A DNA stretch of 64,000 nucleotides from Arthrobacter oryzae. Lineage in GTDB: Bacteria > Actinomycetota > Actinomycetes > Actinomycetales > Micrococcaceae. This document shows, piece after piece, positions 8,030 through 17,875 of the stretch; the first letter of the stretch is position 1; every line of letters starts with the position of its first letter. The notes under the pieces are model-generated. The model was not told the DNA's origin, ran no database searches, and saw nothing but the letters and a program-made list of their open reading frames with translations. The translations under genes were made by a program, and so were the position numbers. Location: NCBI RefSeq assembly GCF_030812315.1, contig NZ_JAUSSM010000015.1:1-64000 (forward strand). Reading direction: 5' to 3'.

Positions 8030-9549
8030 CTATTTCACATCCTCGTCTACCCAGTCCATGGATTTCGTGACGGCCTTCTTCCAGAGCCGGAGCTGGCGGA
8101 AGCGCTCGGCGTCGTCCATTTTCGGTGTCCAGCGCTTGCCCTCGCCCCAGTTGGCGGTGAGCTCTCCGAGGTCTTTCCAGAAGCCGATGGCCAAGCCAGC
8201 CGCATAGGCGGCACCGAGCGCCGTGGTCTCAACGATCCTGGGCCGTACCACGGTCACGCCGAGGATGTCGGCCTGGAACTGCATAAGGGCCTCGTTGGCG
8301 ACCATGCCGCCGTCGACCTTCAGCTCGGTCAGGGATACCCCGCTGTCGGCATTGACGGCCTCCAGCACCTCGCGGGTCTGGAACGCGGTGGCTTCCAGCG
8401 CCGCCCGGGCAATGTGGGCTTTGGTCACAAAACGGGTCAATCCGAGCAGGGCCCCCCGGGCCTCCGGATGCCAATAGGGTGCGAAGAGGCCGGAGAATGC
8501 CGGTACGAAGTAGACGCCGCCGTTGTCCGGCACCGACGCCGCCAGGGCCTCAACCTCCGGGGCGGAATTGATCAGTCCCAGGTTGTCCCGCAGCCACTGG
8601 ATCAGCGATCCGGTCACGGCAATGGATCCCTCCAGCGCGTAGTGCGGCTTCGCATCGCCGAGCTTGTAGCCGAGCGTGGTCAACAGGCCGTTGCTGGAAT
8701 GAACGATGTCCTCGCCGGTGTTGAAGATCAGGAAGCAGCCGGTGCCGTAGGTGTTCTTAGCCTCACCCTCGCCGAACGCGGCCTGGCCAAACGTGGCTGC
8801 CTGCTGGTCCCCGAGGATGCCGGCAATGGGAACTCCGCGCAGCAGCTGGGAGTGGTGAACGGTGCCGTAGACCTCCGAAGAGGACCTGATTTCGGGCATC
8901 ATGGATCTGGGTATTTCAAACTCTTCCAGGATGCCATTGTCCCATTGCAGTGTTTCGAGGTCCATGAGCAGGGTCCGGGACGCGTTGGTGACGTCGGTGA
9001 TGTGAATGCCGCCGTCGGTGCTGCCGCCAGTCAGGTTCCAGATCGCCCAGGAGTCCGTGGTGCCGAAGAGCAGGTCCCCGGCCTCGGCCTTTGCCCGCGC
9101 ACCCTGAACGTTGTCCAGTATCCATTTGATCTTGGTGCCGGAGAAGTAAGTGGCCAACGGCAGGCCGACCTGCTTCTTGAAGCGGTCCACGCCGCCGTAC
9201 CTTGCCAGCTCGTCGACGATGTCCTGGGTGCGTGTATCCTGCCACACGATGGCGTTATACACGGGACGTCCCGTTTCTTATCCCACACGACGGCAGTTTC
9301 ACGCTGGTTGGTGATGCCCACGCTGGCGATGTCGTGGCTAGTCAGGTTTGCCTTGGACAGCGCTGAACCGATGACCTCGCGGATGTTGTCCCAGATTTCG
9401 ACGGGGTCGTGTTCGACCCACCCGGGCTGGGGAAAAATTTGCTCGTGTTCTTTCTGGCCACTGGAGACAATATTGCCGGTGTGGTCAAAAATGATGGCAC
9501 GGCTGCTGGTCGTGCCTTGATCGATTGCGATCACATACTGCTTCATCAT
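8030..9549 (-). pseudogene. glpK: Glycerol kinase with a one-base frameshift
   Basis: Two overlapping frames together give a full glycerol kinase of about 506 residues. The N-terminal part from 9549 has the ATP-site AIDQGTTSSRA and continues through GITNQRETAVVWDKK. The remainder (YNAIVWQDTRTQD onward, with the second phosphate-binding loop in ILGDQQAA and the C-terminal KVDGGMVAN) is one frame away. The break is at 9274-9276, where the coding strand reads AAGAAACGG; adding one A restores DKKTGRPVYNAIVW. Either the gene is inactive or the base was lost in sequencing. GlpK phosphorylates glycerol with ATP. The remainder of both halves is well conserved, so the lesion is recent if real. Confidence 0.88.
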
Positions 9550-9593
9550 GACGTCCTTGTCTTAGGAATGACGGTGTTCTGGGTGCACCGCGG

Positions 9594-9793
9594 TTACGTT
9601 GCGGCGGTGAATACTACGGGGGCAGCGGCGGCAACGATGCCGGCCAGCCCTCCGCCGGCCAGGGGACCGACGACGGGAATCCACGCGTAGGACCAAACGC
9701 TTTTGCCTTTGCTCCTGATCGGAAGCAGTGCGTGTGCGAGGCGTGGCCCGACGTAACGGGCCGGGTTGATGGGGTAGCCGGTGGGCCCTCCGG
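9594..9793 (-). pseudogene. glpF: Glycerol facilitator GlpF, only the C-terminal end remains
   Basis: About 65 residues match the end of an aquaglyceroporin: GGPTGYPINPAR contains the second NPA pore motif, followed by LGPRLAHALLPI-like and SYAWIPVVGPLAGGGLAGIV, the last transmembrane helix. The first five helices and the first NPA motif are missing. Upstream sequence up to the glpD stop at 9847 (about 50 bases) has no GlpF coding. The expected gene order glpD-glpF-glpK is kept, so roughly 200 codons were deleted in place. The protein cannot form a channel. Confidence 0.8.
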
Positions 9794-9846
9794 GGCGAAA
9801 CACCGATACTGACCACCCGCAGGGCGACCTCCAGCCTTGCCGCGGG

Positions 9847-11610
9847 TCAGGAGACCTGGCTTGGTACCGGGACCCGGTGGAAACGCTGCAGTACTTCTTG
9901 TGCATGCTTGATTTCCTGGGCCATCCGGACCCCATCCCAGCCCAGGGGTCCCGCCAGGGCCTGGGCCAGCTCGATGAGGAGCTCGGCGGTGACCAGGCCG
10001 CGGAAGGCCAGGGATGTGCGCCGGATGAGGACGTCGATCAGATGTCCGATCTGCTCGTGCCCTGCCATGAACTCGATCTCGCGCAGGCTCAGCTCGGGGG
10101 TCGAGCTGAGCCTGCGGTCCTCGCCGGCGGTGAGGTACGTGATGACCTCGGTTGCACGGGTGCCATAGCGGGTCAGCAGTCCTTCGACGCGGGCGGCGTC
10201 CAGATCATCGGACACGTACCGTGCGATCCAGGCCTGCACATCGGGCTCGGTGGCCGGGAACTCAGCTCCGCCTCCGATGGGAAGCTTGGCAGTGGAAACC
10301 TTGCGCCTGTGACCAAGGATCGCCAGGACATCGTTGGTCATGTGCTCGGACAGGGCCCGGAAGGTCGTCCACTTGCCGCCGACAAGACTCAGGACCGGAA
10401 CGCCGGCGCCCGCGATTTGGCGGTCCCCGCGTTCAATGCGGTAATCGCGGGAGACGAAACCGGGGTGCTCGGCATCATCACGCGGGAGCGGGCGGACGCC
10501 GGCGAAGCTGTACACGATGCTCTCCCGGGTGATCGTGATGTCAGGAAAGACGTGTTTGATCAGGTCGAAGAAGTATGTGATCTCCTCGTCGGTGCAGACG
10601 GCGTCCTCGTCCATGGAGGCGCGGATGTCCGTGGTGCCGACCAGGACTCGGTCTCCCATGGGGTAAATCAGGACGATCCTGCCGTCCGTATGTTCAAAGA
10701 AGATTTCGCTGCCCTGGCAGGCGTCGAACAGTGCGGGGTGATCCAGCACGATATGGGAGCCCTTGGTCCCGCCCATAAACAGGGAGGGCGAGCCCAGCGC
10801 CTCATTGGTGAGGTCGACCCAGGCCCCGGTCGTGTTCACGATCACATCGGCCGTAAAGGAGAATGTCTCCCCCGTTAGTTCGTCACGGAGCTGGACCCCT
10901 TCGTCGCCGATGCCGGTGACGCTGACGTAATTGGCGGCGCGAGCTGTGCCATTGCCGGAGCCGGCCGCCTTCTGGCCATCCTGGAGGACATCCAGGGTGA
11001 GCCGCTCAGGGTTGTGCACGGACGCATCGAAGTACGTGGCCGTGTATTTCAGGCCCGGATTGAGATGGGGAAGCTCCGCCAGAGCCTTGGCGCGCCCCTT
11101 GAACTCATGCCGCGGCACGGTACCGCCGTCCCGGGAGAACGAGTCATAGAGGCTCAATCCGATCTTGATCAGGAAGGCCCCACGCTCCCTGGGCGTGCCG
11201 TGCTGTTTGTGCATCAGGAACCTTAGTGGGGCGGCCAGGACGCCGGAGAAGGTGCTGAAGATCGGAATCGTGGTTTTCAGCGGCTTCACATAGTGCGGGG
11301 CGAGTCTCAGGAGCCGGTTGCGTTCGGTGACCGATTCCTTGACGAGGCGGAATTCGCCGTTTTCAAGGTAGCGGATCCCGCCGTGGATCATATGGGACGA
11401 GGCACCGCTGGCACCCTGGCAGTAGTCCCCGCGTTCCACCAGGGCAACATCCACGCCCTGCAGCGCCAGGTCCCGGAAAGTGCCGACCCCGTTGATGCCC
11501 CCGCCGATGATCAGCACCTTTGCCCGAGGTCGTTCACGCAGACTTCCAACCGTAGCGCGGGAAGAGGAAGAGGCCGGCCCGTGGTCACCGGTGGATTCAT
11601 GCTTGCTCAA
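9847..11610 (-). CDS. glpD: Aerobic glycerol-3-phosphate dehydrogenase
   Basis: 587 residues, normal for actinobacterial GlpD/GlpD2. It oxidises sn-glycerol 3-phosphate to dihydroxyacetone phosphate with FAD and passes electrons to quinones at the membrane face. The FAD motif AKVLIIGGGINGVGTFRDL starts at about residue 30 after a disordered Ser-rich leader. VERGDYCQGASGASSHMIHG and GGIRYLE follow in the usual order, then GGKWTTFR-type substrate residues and the C-terminal helical domain. It is first in the minus-strand glp series. GlpD, unlike GlpF and GlpK, appears intact, so it could still serve glycerol 3-phosphate from lipid turnover. Confidence 0.93.
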   Translation of the reverse strand: MSKHESTGDHGPASSSSRATVGSLRERPRAKVLIIGGGINGVGTFRDLALQGVDVALVERGDYCQGASGASSHMIHGGIRYLENGEFRLVKESVTERNRLLRLAPHYVKPLKTTIPIFSTFSGVLAAPLRFLMHKQHGTPRERGAFLIKIGLSLYDSFSRDGGTVPRHEFKGRAKALAELPHLNPGLKYTATYFDASVHNPERLTLDVLQDGQKAAGSGNGTARAANYVSVTGIGDEGVQLRDELTGETFSFTADVIVNTTGAWVDLTNEALGSPSLFMGGTKGSHIVLDHPALFDACQGSEIFFEHTDGRIVLIYPMGDRVLVGTTDIRASMDEDAVCTDEEITYFFDLIKHVFPDITITRESIVYSFAGVRPLPRDDAEHPGFVSRDYRIERGDRQIAGAGVPVLSLVGGKWTTFRALSEHMTNDVLAILGHRRKVSTAKLPIGGGAEFPATEPDVQAWIARYVSDDLDAARVEGLLTRYGTRATEVITYLTAGEDRRLSSTPELSLREIEFMAGHEQIGHLIDVLIRRTSLAFRGLVTAELLIELAQALAGPLGWDGVRMAQEIKHAQEVLQRFHRVPVPSQVS

Positions 11611-12048
11611 AGTTGCTCCCTTGCAGCTTGTCCTTCGCGCCCCGGGGCGCCTTCCCTTTCATTCTTCGAACATGGTGGGAATGCGTTCAAGCGTTATGCA
11701 CAAACGTGCAGTCTAGGATTTCCGGCAGTTTTCCCGTCGGCATGGGCCCGGGCGACGTGTCGGAATACACCACTGACCCCGGAAACACGGGGATTTTTTC
11801 CGCGCGGCACGGAAGTACTGCCTGCGGGATCTGAACCAGCAACTTGCCGGCCTCCCTCCTGACAGGCTGGACTGAACCCGCTGAGGATCCGGACAGATGT
11901 GCACGTTGTCCCTGCCCCGGATCGCCGTACCAGTCCATCGCTCCCCGTGTAGCTCTGGCACCGAAACCATCCAACCGGTCCTGGCGATTATGCACAGCCT
12001 GTTCATGCAGTTGGTCATCAACGGCACAGTCTCCCATGGTAAGACGGG
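11611..12048. other. Intergenic region between glpD and the broken hydrolase
   Basis: No gene supported. It must carry the leftward glpD promoter. A short G/C hairpin followed by six T (11777-11798, CCCCG/CGGGG then ATTTTTT) looks like a terminator on the plus strand, but no plus-strand gene precedes it. Confidence 0.4.
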
Positions 12049-12968
12049 GTGATGAAGCACCGAGCCACTCAGCGGCCGCTGACGCCGCCGGGCGCCGAGC
12101 GGTGCCGGGTCCCCACTGCTGCCGGGAGCCTCGGCGTTCTCCGCGCCGGTGTTCCCGACCCGGGCAGCCATCCTGTCGTACTCGTTCATGGCGGCGGGAC
12201 CGATGGTTCGTCCATCTCCTGGTATCGCCTGGTCGGCCCGTTGGCATCCGATCGCGAGGTGTGGGCGGTGGACTTGCCGGGCTTCGGTGCCAGCATGGAC
12301 GTCGTACCGGTGGGCGGCCCCGGGCCGATGGCGGACGTGCTGGCCGAGGCGATGACCACACTCGGTATTGGCCCGGCTGCGGTGTGTGGTGTGTCCATGG
12401 GCGGGGACGTGGCACTCAATCTCGCGCTGACCCACCCCGAGCGGGTTGCGGGCCTCGTCCTGATCGCACCCGGAGGGCTCGCCCCCGCGCTCGGGTCTGC
12501 CGGCAGGCACCGTGCGGCCTGGCTTGCCGCGCAACTCCCGGACCGGTCCTGCTGCCGGCGGGACGCCTCGCGAACCGGTTCGCCCGAGCTGCATTGCGCA
12601 ATATCGTGAAGGATCCCGCGCGACTGCCCGCCGAGGTGGTAGACGAGTTCGCGAGGCTGGCCCGGGACCCCCGCAGCGTCCTTGGATACTCGCGGTACAA
12701 CCAGGCCACGCTGGGCCGCGACCGGATGCTCAACGATCTGACCGGCCGCGTCCAGAGGATCAGCGTCCCCGCACTCTTCTTTCACGGGGCGGACGATCCG
12801 ATCGTCAACCCCGAGGGCTCACGGCGTGCCGCTGAGCTCATGCCGCGTGCCCGCCTCGTGCTGGTGCCTGACTGCGGCCACTGGGCTCAGTTAGAACGCC
12901 ACGACGAGTTCCTTGCCGAGGTTCGCCCGTTCTTGGCGGATCTCGACAGCGGGACGACGCACAACTGA
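12049..12968 (+). pseudogene. Alpha/beta hydrolase broken by a one-base frameshift
   Basis: Frame one (12049-12543) holds the front of an alpha/beta hydrolase: VVLVHGGGTDGSS oxyanion segment, DLPGFGASM and the nucleophile elbow GVSMGGDVA. The back half, in another frame (12543-12968), carries PVLLPAGRLANRFARAAL, the acid in FFHGADDPIV and the catalytic His in CGHWAQLERHDEF. Restoring one C near 12543 (GACCGG to GACCCGG) joins AAQLPD to PVLLPAG and rebuilds a protein of about 306 residues with a complete triad. Resembles meta-cleavage product or generic carboxylic ester hydrolases; substrate unknown. Possible sequencing error. Confidence 0.75.
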
Positions 12969-13194
12969 ACGGGAGAATGGAAGCTCAAGGTCTTTGGGCA
13001 GCGGCCCCCGATCTCTGTCAGCTGCGTTCAGGTTGCAACCGGAAGATCAGCTAAGACAGCTGCACGCCAATCGGCAGGTTTTGAATAGTCCTCCACAGCG
13101 GCGGGTGGGATAGCTCGCCCGTACACTGGAAGCAGGTGAGCCGGGAAGTCTGGTCGGCAGTGTTGTTGTCGGGACTAGTCAAGGGATTCCACCG

Positions 13195-14578
13195 AATGGA
13201 CCGGAACTCACAGGCCCCTCGCCCCCGTTCCTTTCTGTTCGGACGGGGCAGCTATTCGGAGTCTCTGCGCATCGGTTCCATCCTGCGCAAGGAGACGGTC
13301 GGCGGCGCCCTGCTCGTGTCGGCCGCTATCGTTGCCCTGCTGTGGGCGAATTCGCCGCTGTCAGACAGCTACTTTCAGCTCAGGGATATCCGGGTCGGTC
13401 ATGCGCCCTGGCATCTGGACCTGACTCTGGGCCAGTGGGCATCGGACGGTCTGCTGGCCATCTTCTTTTTCCTCGTCGGTCTGGAACTCAAGCGGGAGTT
13501 CCTTGCCGGGGATCTGCGCGAGCCCAGCAAGTCGATCGTGCCCGTTGCCGCAGCCGCCGGTGGCGTCGCGGTGCCCGCCGCGATCTATGCCCTGGTCAAT
13601 TTGTCGAGTCCGGAAACGTTGAGGGGATGGGCAATCCCGACGGCAACCGACATTGCCTTCGCTGTCGCCGTTCTCGCCCTCATCGGCTCACATCTGCCGG
13701 GGGCCCTGCGAATTTTCCTCCTGACCCTGGCCGTCGTTGATGACCTCATCGCTATTGCCATCATCGCCTCCTTCTACTCGCAGAACATCCGCGCAGAGCC
13801 GCTTTTGCTGGTGCTGCTCGCTTTGGGTACCTACAGCTTTCTCGCACACCGGTACCGGCGGTTGTTCAGCACGAGAACGGCGGCCTGGCTCATTCTGCTT
13901 CCTTTGGGGGTCGCCACCTGGTTGTTGATACACGATTCAGGAATTCACGCGACAATCGCGGGGGTTTTGCTGGGATTCGCTGTTCCGGTCGTCAGCTCCG
14001 GAATCAACGGCGGACCGCCGCCGGGGTGGGGATTGGCGGAGATCCTTGAGCACCGTCTGCGCCCGGTTTCCGCCGGTATCGCCGTGCCGGTGTTTGCCTT
14101 CTTTTCCGCCGGCGTTCAGGTCGGAGACCGGGACGGGCCCGGATCCTTGTTCTCAAGCCCGGTGACCGTCGGGATCATCATAGCGTTGGTCGCGGGTAAG
14201 CCGGTGGGAATTCTCGGGACGGTTTGGTTCCTCACGAAAGCGACCCGGGCAGGGCTGGACTGCTCCATCAAGTGGTTCGACATTTTCGGTGTTTCGCTGC
14301 TGGGCGGGATTGGTTTCACGGTCTCCCTTCTGGTGACAGAGCTCAGCTTCGGCCACGGCAGCATCTACGGCGATCAGGCGACGGCGGGCGTTTTGGCCGC
14401 GTCCCTCATCGCCTCCCTGCTCGGGGCTGGAATCCTCCTGCCCAGGAACCGGCATTACAGGCAGGCCAAAACCCACCGCCTGCCCACAAGGGCCGGCCCT
14501 CATCCCGACGAACCGCCCGCGAGGATAGAGGACCCAGACGACACCTCGAATCCGAAACCAATCGGAGGCCAGCCATGA
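13195..14578 (+). CDS. nhaA: Na+/H+ antiporter NhaA
   Basis: An integral membrane antiporter that exports Na+ (or Li+) in exchange for protons. About 460 residues from the ATG at 13195, which has AAGGGA nine bases upstream; a GTG at 13136 would add 20 residues. The essential paired aspartates are present in LAVVDDLIAIAII, and the upstream ATDIAFAVAVLALIG segment carries the third key Asp. The N-terminal EFLAGDLREPSK and the tail GGIGFTVSLLV are also typical. A C-terminal hydrophilic tail of about 40 residues (HRLPTRAGPHPDEPP) is extra. The stop overlaps the ATG of a universal stress protein gene, suggesting one transcript. It is close to a DUF1538/PII/CBS operon, so ion or pH homeostasis is the theme. 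Confidence 0.93.
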
Positions 14579-15533
14579 ACCGGATACAGAAGGTATTGGT
14601 GGGGACCGATTTTTCTGCCGCTGCACGGCACGCCGCGGACCGCGCGGCGATGATCGGCAAAGAAACAAACGCGGCGCTGGTGCTGTTCCACGCCGGAAAC
14701 CTCTCCGGTCTGGACCGGCTGCGCCGGCTCGTTCCGGGGATCCCGAACGGATTGGAGCAGCGAGCTATGGATGAAAGGCGCGCAGAGATCGCGCTGCTGG
14801 GCCAGAGCCTGGAGGACCTCTACAGGCTCCCCGCCGATGTCCGGGTGGGCGTCGGCCCGGCCTTTCCGCAGATTGAGAAGAGCGCCCTTGCCCTGTCCGC
14901 CGACCTGATCGTAGTGGGCGCACACGGATCCAGCACCATGACGCACCCCGTTTTGGGGTCAACCGCCACACGGCTGGCCGAAAGAAGCGCCCTCCCGGTC
15001 CTAGTGGTAAAGCGCACCCCGCACGCAAAGTACCGCAACGTATTGGTACCGGTGGACTTCTCAGCCCATTCCCTGCCTGCCCTGACGACGGCGTGCGCCG
15101 TAGCCCCCGGGGCCAATATCATCCTGATGCACGCCTACGGCGTGCCCTTCGAAGGGAAAATCAGGGCGGCCAGGGACATCGAAGAAACCCTCGCCCCGTT
15201 CCTTGCAGCAGCACGGAAGAAGGTCTTTGAGCACCTGCACGAACTCTCTGACGCGGCTGGTCTGGCCCCACACACCGCGCGGCTGGTCTGGCCCCACACA
15301 CCGCGCGGCTGCTCCCCTGTCACGGCACTGCGCTGCACCAGATTCTGGAGCAGGAATAGACCCGTCACTGCGATCTGATCGTCATCGGACGCCACGGAGA
15401 GGCTGACCTGCTGGAACGTCTTTTCCTGGGAAGCGTGACAAAGCAGGTACTCACCATGTCCCGGGCGGACATCCTGATCAGCGGAGCCGACCAGGCAGAG
15501 CCCTCAACGGAGGGGCACCAGCCGGACGGATGA
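14575..15533 (+). pseudogene. Tandem-domain universal stress protein, second domain broken
   Basis: Starts with an ATG overlapping the nhaA stop. The first UspA domain is complete (KVLVGTDFSAAARHAADRAA to DLIVVGAHGSS and STATRLAERSALPVLVVKR, a nucleotide-binding G-x2-G-x9-G region). The second domain begins normally (RNVLVPVDFSAHSLPALTTA) but a 26-bp tandem duplication at 15255-15306 shifts the frame, and in the restored frame a TAG at 15358-15360 follows ILEQE. Beyond it the original continuation is still readable: RHCDLIVIGRHGEADLLER and LGSVTKQVLT up to a TGA at 15531. As read, the protein ends at 15378 with an aberrant tail. The first domain might still work. Confidence 0.8.
15255..15306. 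repeat. 26-bp tandem duplication in the universal stress protein gene
   Basis: Two exact adjacent 26-bp units (15255-15280 and 15281-15306), each containing CTGGTCTGGCCCCACACACC. The length is not a multiple of three, so the second copy throws the gene out of frame. One copy restores GLAPHTARLLPCHGTALHQI, a normal universal stress protein continuation. Confidence 0.9.
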
Positions 15534-15614
15534 AGTCCTCCCGGTCGGGTACTGCCGGGCGGGTACTGCCGGCACCCAACATTAGGACAGCGCCTCATAT
15601 CACCGGATCCCCAA

Positions 15615-16004
15615 TCACGTCAGCTCCTCCATGCGCCGGGCCAGGATGTCATTCATTGCCAACAGGCCCACGAGCTCGTTGCCTTCCACCACCACAAGTC
15701 GGCTGAGGTGATAGCGGCTCATCAAGGCTGCAGCCTGGCGCACCGATAGATCCTCGTTCACGGTGATCGCAGGAATCGTGGCGGCGTCATAGACATTCAG
15801 GAGATCCACGTCGCCCTCCTGCGCGACGACCGTGTCCAGGAGTTCCCGGTAACTCAGCAGCCCGTATGCGTCATGAGCGTGCTGCCGGTCCACCACGAGG
15901 CTCTTCACCTGGCGCTCCTTCATCATGGATAGCGCCTCACGCAAGGTGCTGTAGGGCGAGATCGTGACGACCTGGGGGACCATGACATCTTTGACAGTGA
16001 GCAT
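15615..16004 (-). CDS. CBS-domain pair protein
   Basis: 129 residues consisting almost entirely of two CBS motifs (Bateman module): VKDVMVPQVVTISPYSTLRE with MMKERQVKSLVVDR (1-45), then TIPAITVNEDLSVRQAAALM and RYHLSRLVVVEGNELVGLLA (about 75-122). Such modules bind adenine nucleotides or S-adenosyl ligands and regulate partner transporters or enzymes. It is the last gene of a minus-strand set, 36 bases after the PII-like gene and DUF1538 gene, and probably senses energy state for that transporter. Start at 16004 follows an AGGAGGAAAC ribosome-binding site. Confidence 0.85.
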   Translation of the reverse strand: MLTVKDVMVPQVVTISPYSTLREALSMMKERQVKSLVVDRQHAHDAYGLLSYRELLDTVVAQEGDVDLLNVYDAATIPAITVNEDLSVRQAAALMSRYHLSRLVVVEGNELVGLLAMNDILARRMEELT

Positions 16005-16040
16005 CCCTGTTTCCTCCTCCTAGAGTGCTTCGGTCCGGCT

Positions 16041-16391
16041 TTAGGCGCCCTCACGGCGCATGTGTTCCTCGAATCGCACTACCTGCCGCATGTCGATCCC
16101 AGTCAGGTGCTCGATCGGGATCGCGAAGGCCAGACCCCGGCTCTCCGTGCCCATGACCAGGACCTGGTGCAGTTCCTTCAGGATCGGCGCCGTCAGGTGG
16201 CTACCCACAACCATCAACAACACGGACTGGGTCCCCTCGAACGTCAGGCCGAAGAACGTCTTCCTGGCCTCACCACCGATGCCCTTGCCCGGCAGAATCG
16301 TGACGCCCGTGGCCCCGACGCGCTGTGCATGTTCAATGACCCTGTCTTCAAGGTCATCAGGCGCGATCACGATGACGGCGGTGAACTTCAT
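16041..16391 (-). CDS. PII-like signalling protein
   Basis: 116 residues with the ferredoxin-like PII fold pattern: KFTAVIVIAPDDLEDRVIEH (strand 1 and helix 1), ATGVTILPGKGIGGE in the T-loop position, SVLLMVVGSHLTAPILKELH (strand 3 and helix 2), and a final strand FAIPIEHLTG. The uridylylation tyrosine motif of GlnB is not present, so this is a PII-like protein and not a canonical nitrogen regulator. Its start overlaps the stop of the DUF1538 gene by four bases (16388-16391), giving translational coupling. Linked PII-like proteins usually bind a membrane transporter and gate it by nucleotide level; here the likely partner is the DUF1538 protein. Confidence 0.8.
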   Translation of the reverse strand: MKFTAVIVIAPDDLEDRVIEHAQRVGATGVTILPGKGIGGEARKTFFGLTFEGTQSVLLMVVGSHLTAPILKELHQVLVMGTESRGLAFAIPIEHLTGIDMRQVVRFEEHMRREGA

Positions 16392-17875
16392 TCCTGTTCC
16401 TTCCTCAGCCGTGGAAATCTCTCCATCACCATGGCATACACCATGACGGATATGACAGGGAAGATCGAAGCATAAGCGATCAGGCCAAACCCGTCGATCA
16501 GCACATTCCTTCCCTCTACCGCGGCGGCCAGGCCGATGCCGAGGGCGGTCACCAGCGGAACGGTGACCTCCGACGTCGTCACGCCCCCGAGGTCGAAAGC
16601 CAGCGCAATGATGTACTTCGGCGCGAAGTACACCAACACGATCGCCACAGCGTATGCGGCCATGATGAAGTAATGAAACGGGCCTCCCACGATAATGCGG
16701 AAGACGCCAAAGCCAATCCCGAGGGCGACGCCAACGGCGACAATGACCCGGACTGCGAACGCGCTGATTTTGCCCGGAGATGCCTCCTGGGCCTGCTCAC
16801 CAATCGCCACCAGGGCAGGTTCAGCCATGGTCACGGCAAAACCGATGAGCAACGCGAAGAGCAGGATCAGGGCCGGTGCACCCTGCTCGATCAACTGCTC
16901 CGCCATGAGGGTACCGAGCGGGAACAGCCCGAGCCTCAGGCCCACAACGAAGGCATAGAGCCCCACCAAGACCATGACGAAACCGACAACAACCCGCAAC
17001 GGGTGGGGCAGCTTGCGCCGGAGTGCGACCCACTGGAAGAAGAGGACGACGGCCGCAATCGGCAGGACCTCCCGGACCATCTCTGTAAGGCCAAGGATCA
17101 TGCCGAGCACCCAATCGGCCGGGTCCTCTCCCGTGTCTGCGGGTGACGGCGCCGCCTCGCCGGCGCCGCCGAAAGTGTAAACCCAGACTCCATAGAGCTG
17201 GACCCCGATCATGGGCACCATCACGCAGAGCGCCACCAGGCCAAAACCGTCAGCCAGCAGGCTGCGCCCCCGAATCGAATTGGCCAAACCCAGGCCTATC
17301 GCCGCGATCAAGGGAACGCTCACAATGTTCGTGGTGACCCCGCCCGAGTCATAAGCAAGGCCTATGATCTCCGGCGGGGCCACGTAACTGAGTCCCAGCA
17401 CCACGACGTAGCCGCCGATCAGCAGCTTGTAGACGGCCCAGCCACGCAGGACACGCAGGATGCCCAGGATCAGGACCAGTCCTACGGACACAGCGATGAT
17501 AAAGCGCAGCACCAGCCCGTTGATCCGGCCTTCGCTGACCAGTTGCGCCTGCTCCGCCACCGCGATCACGGCCGGCTCCGCGATCGAGGCGGCGAAGCCA
17601 ATGGCAAATCCAAAGGGCAGTAACAGTCCCAGGGCGCCGCGCCGGACGAACTGATTAGCCAGGTTCTTGCCGACCGGAAAGATACTCAGGTCCAAGCCGT
17701 ACAGGAACAGCGCAATGCCCACCGCCACGATCAGGAGCCCCGCCACCAGCTCCAAGGGGTCATCGGGCATGGACCGGAACACCAGCACCTGGAACACGAC
17801 AACGACGATCACGATGGGCAGCAAGTTCCTGAGCGCCTTAAGGAATTCATCTCTGAATCGGCTGAGGTGCTCCAT
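16388..17875 (-). CDS. DUF1538 integral membrane protein, two repeated halves
   Basis: 495 residues, polytopic. Two DUF1538 repeats are visible: half one (about 15-235) and half two (about 260-490). Each has a FGFAIGFAAS/LLIGFAVTM segment followed by AEPAVIAVAEQA or AEPALVAIGEQA, then a glycine-rich stretch ending in SGGVTTNIVSVPL or LGGVTTSEVTVPL. The repeated G-G-V-T-T-x-x-V-x-V-P motif resembles a re-entrant or broken-helix site. The two halves probably form an inverted or fused dimer. I recall a two-gene DUF1538 pair from Halomonas (UmpAB) reported as a cation/proton antiporter; this fused form next to nhaA would fit a similar role, but the substrate is inference. First gene of the DUF1538-PII-CBS operon. 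Confidence 0.82.
   Translation of the reverse strand: MEHLSRFRDEFLKALRNLLPIVIVVVVFQVLVFRSMPDDPLELVAGLLIVAVGIALFLYGLDLSIFPVGKNLANQFVRRGALGLLLPFGFAIGFAASIAEPAVIAVAEQAQLVSEGRINGLVLRFIIAVSVGLVLILGILRVLRGWAVYKLLIGGYVVVLGLSYVAPPEIIGLAYDSGGVTTNIVSVPLIAAIGLGLANSIRGRSLLADGFGLVALCVMVPMIGVQLYGVWVYTFGGAGEAAPSPADTGEDPADWVLGMILGLTEMVREVLPIAAVVLFFQWVALRRKLPHPLRVVVGFVMVLVGLYAFVVGLRLGLFPLGTLMAEQLIEQGAPALILLFALLIGFAVTMAEPALVAIGEQAQEASPGKISAFAVRVIVAVGVALGIGFGVFRIIVGGPFHYFIMAAYAVAIVLVYFAPKYIIALAFDLGGVTTSEVTVPLVTALGIGLAAAVEGRNVLIDGFGLIAYASIFPVISVMVYAMVMERFPRLRKEQE

Noticed and set aside
11776..11800. Hairpin plus six T resembling a terminator
   Set aside because: It would act on the plus strand, but the nearest upstream genes (glp) are on the minus strand; short 5-bp stem, probably chance.
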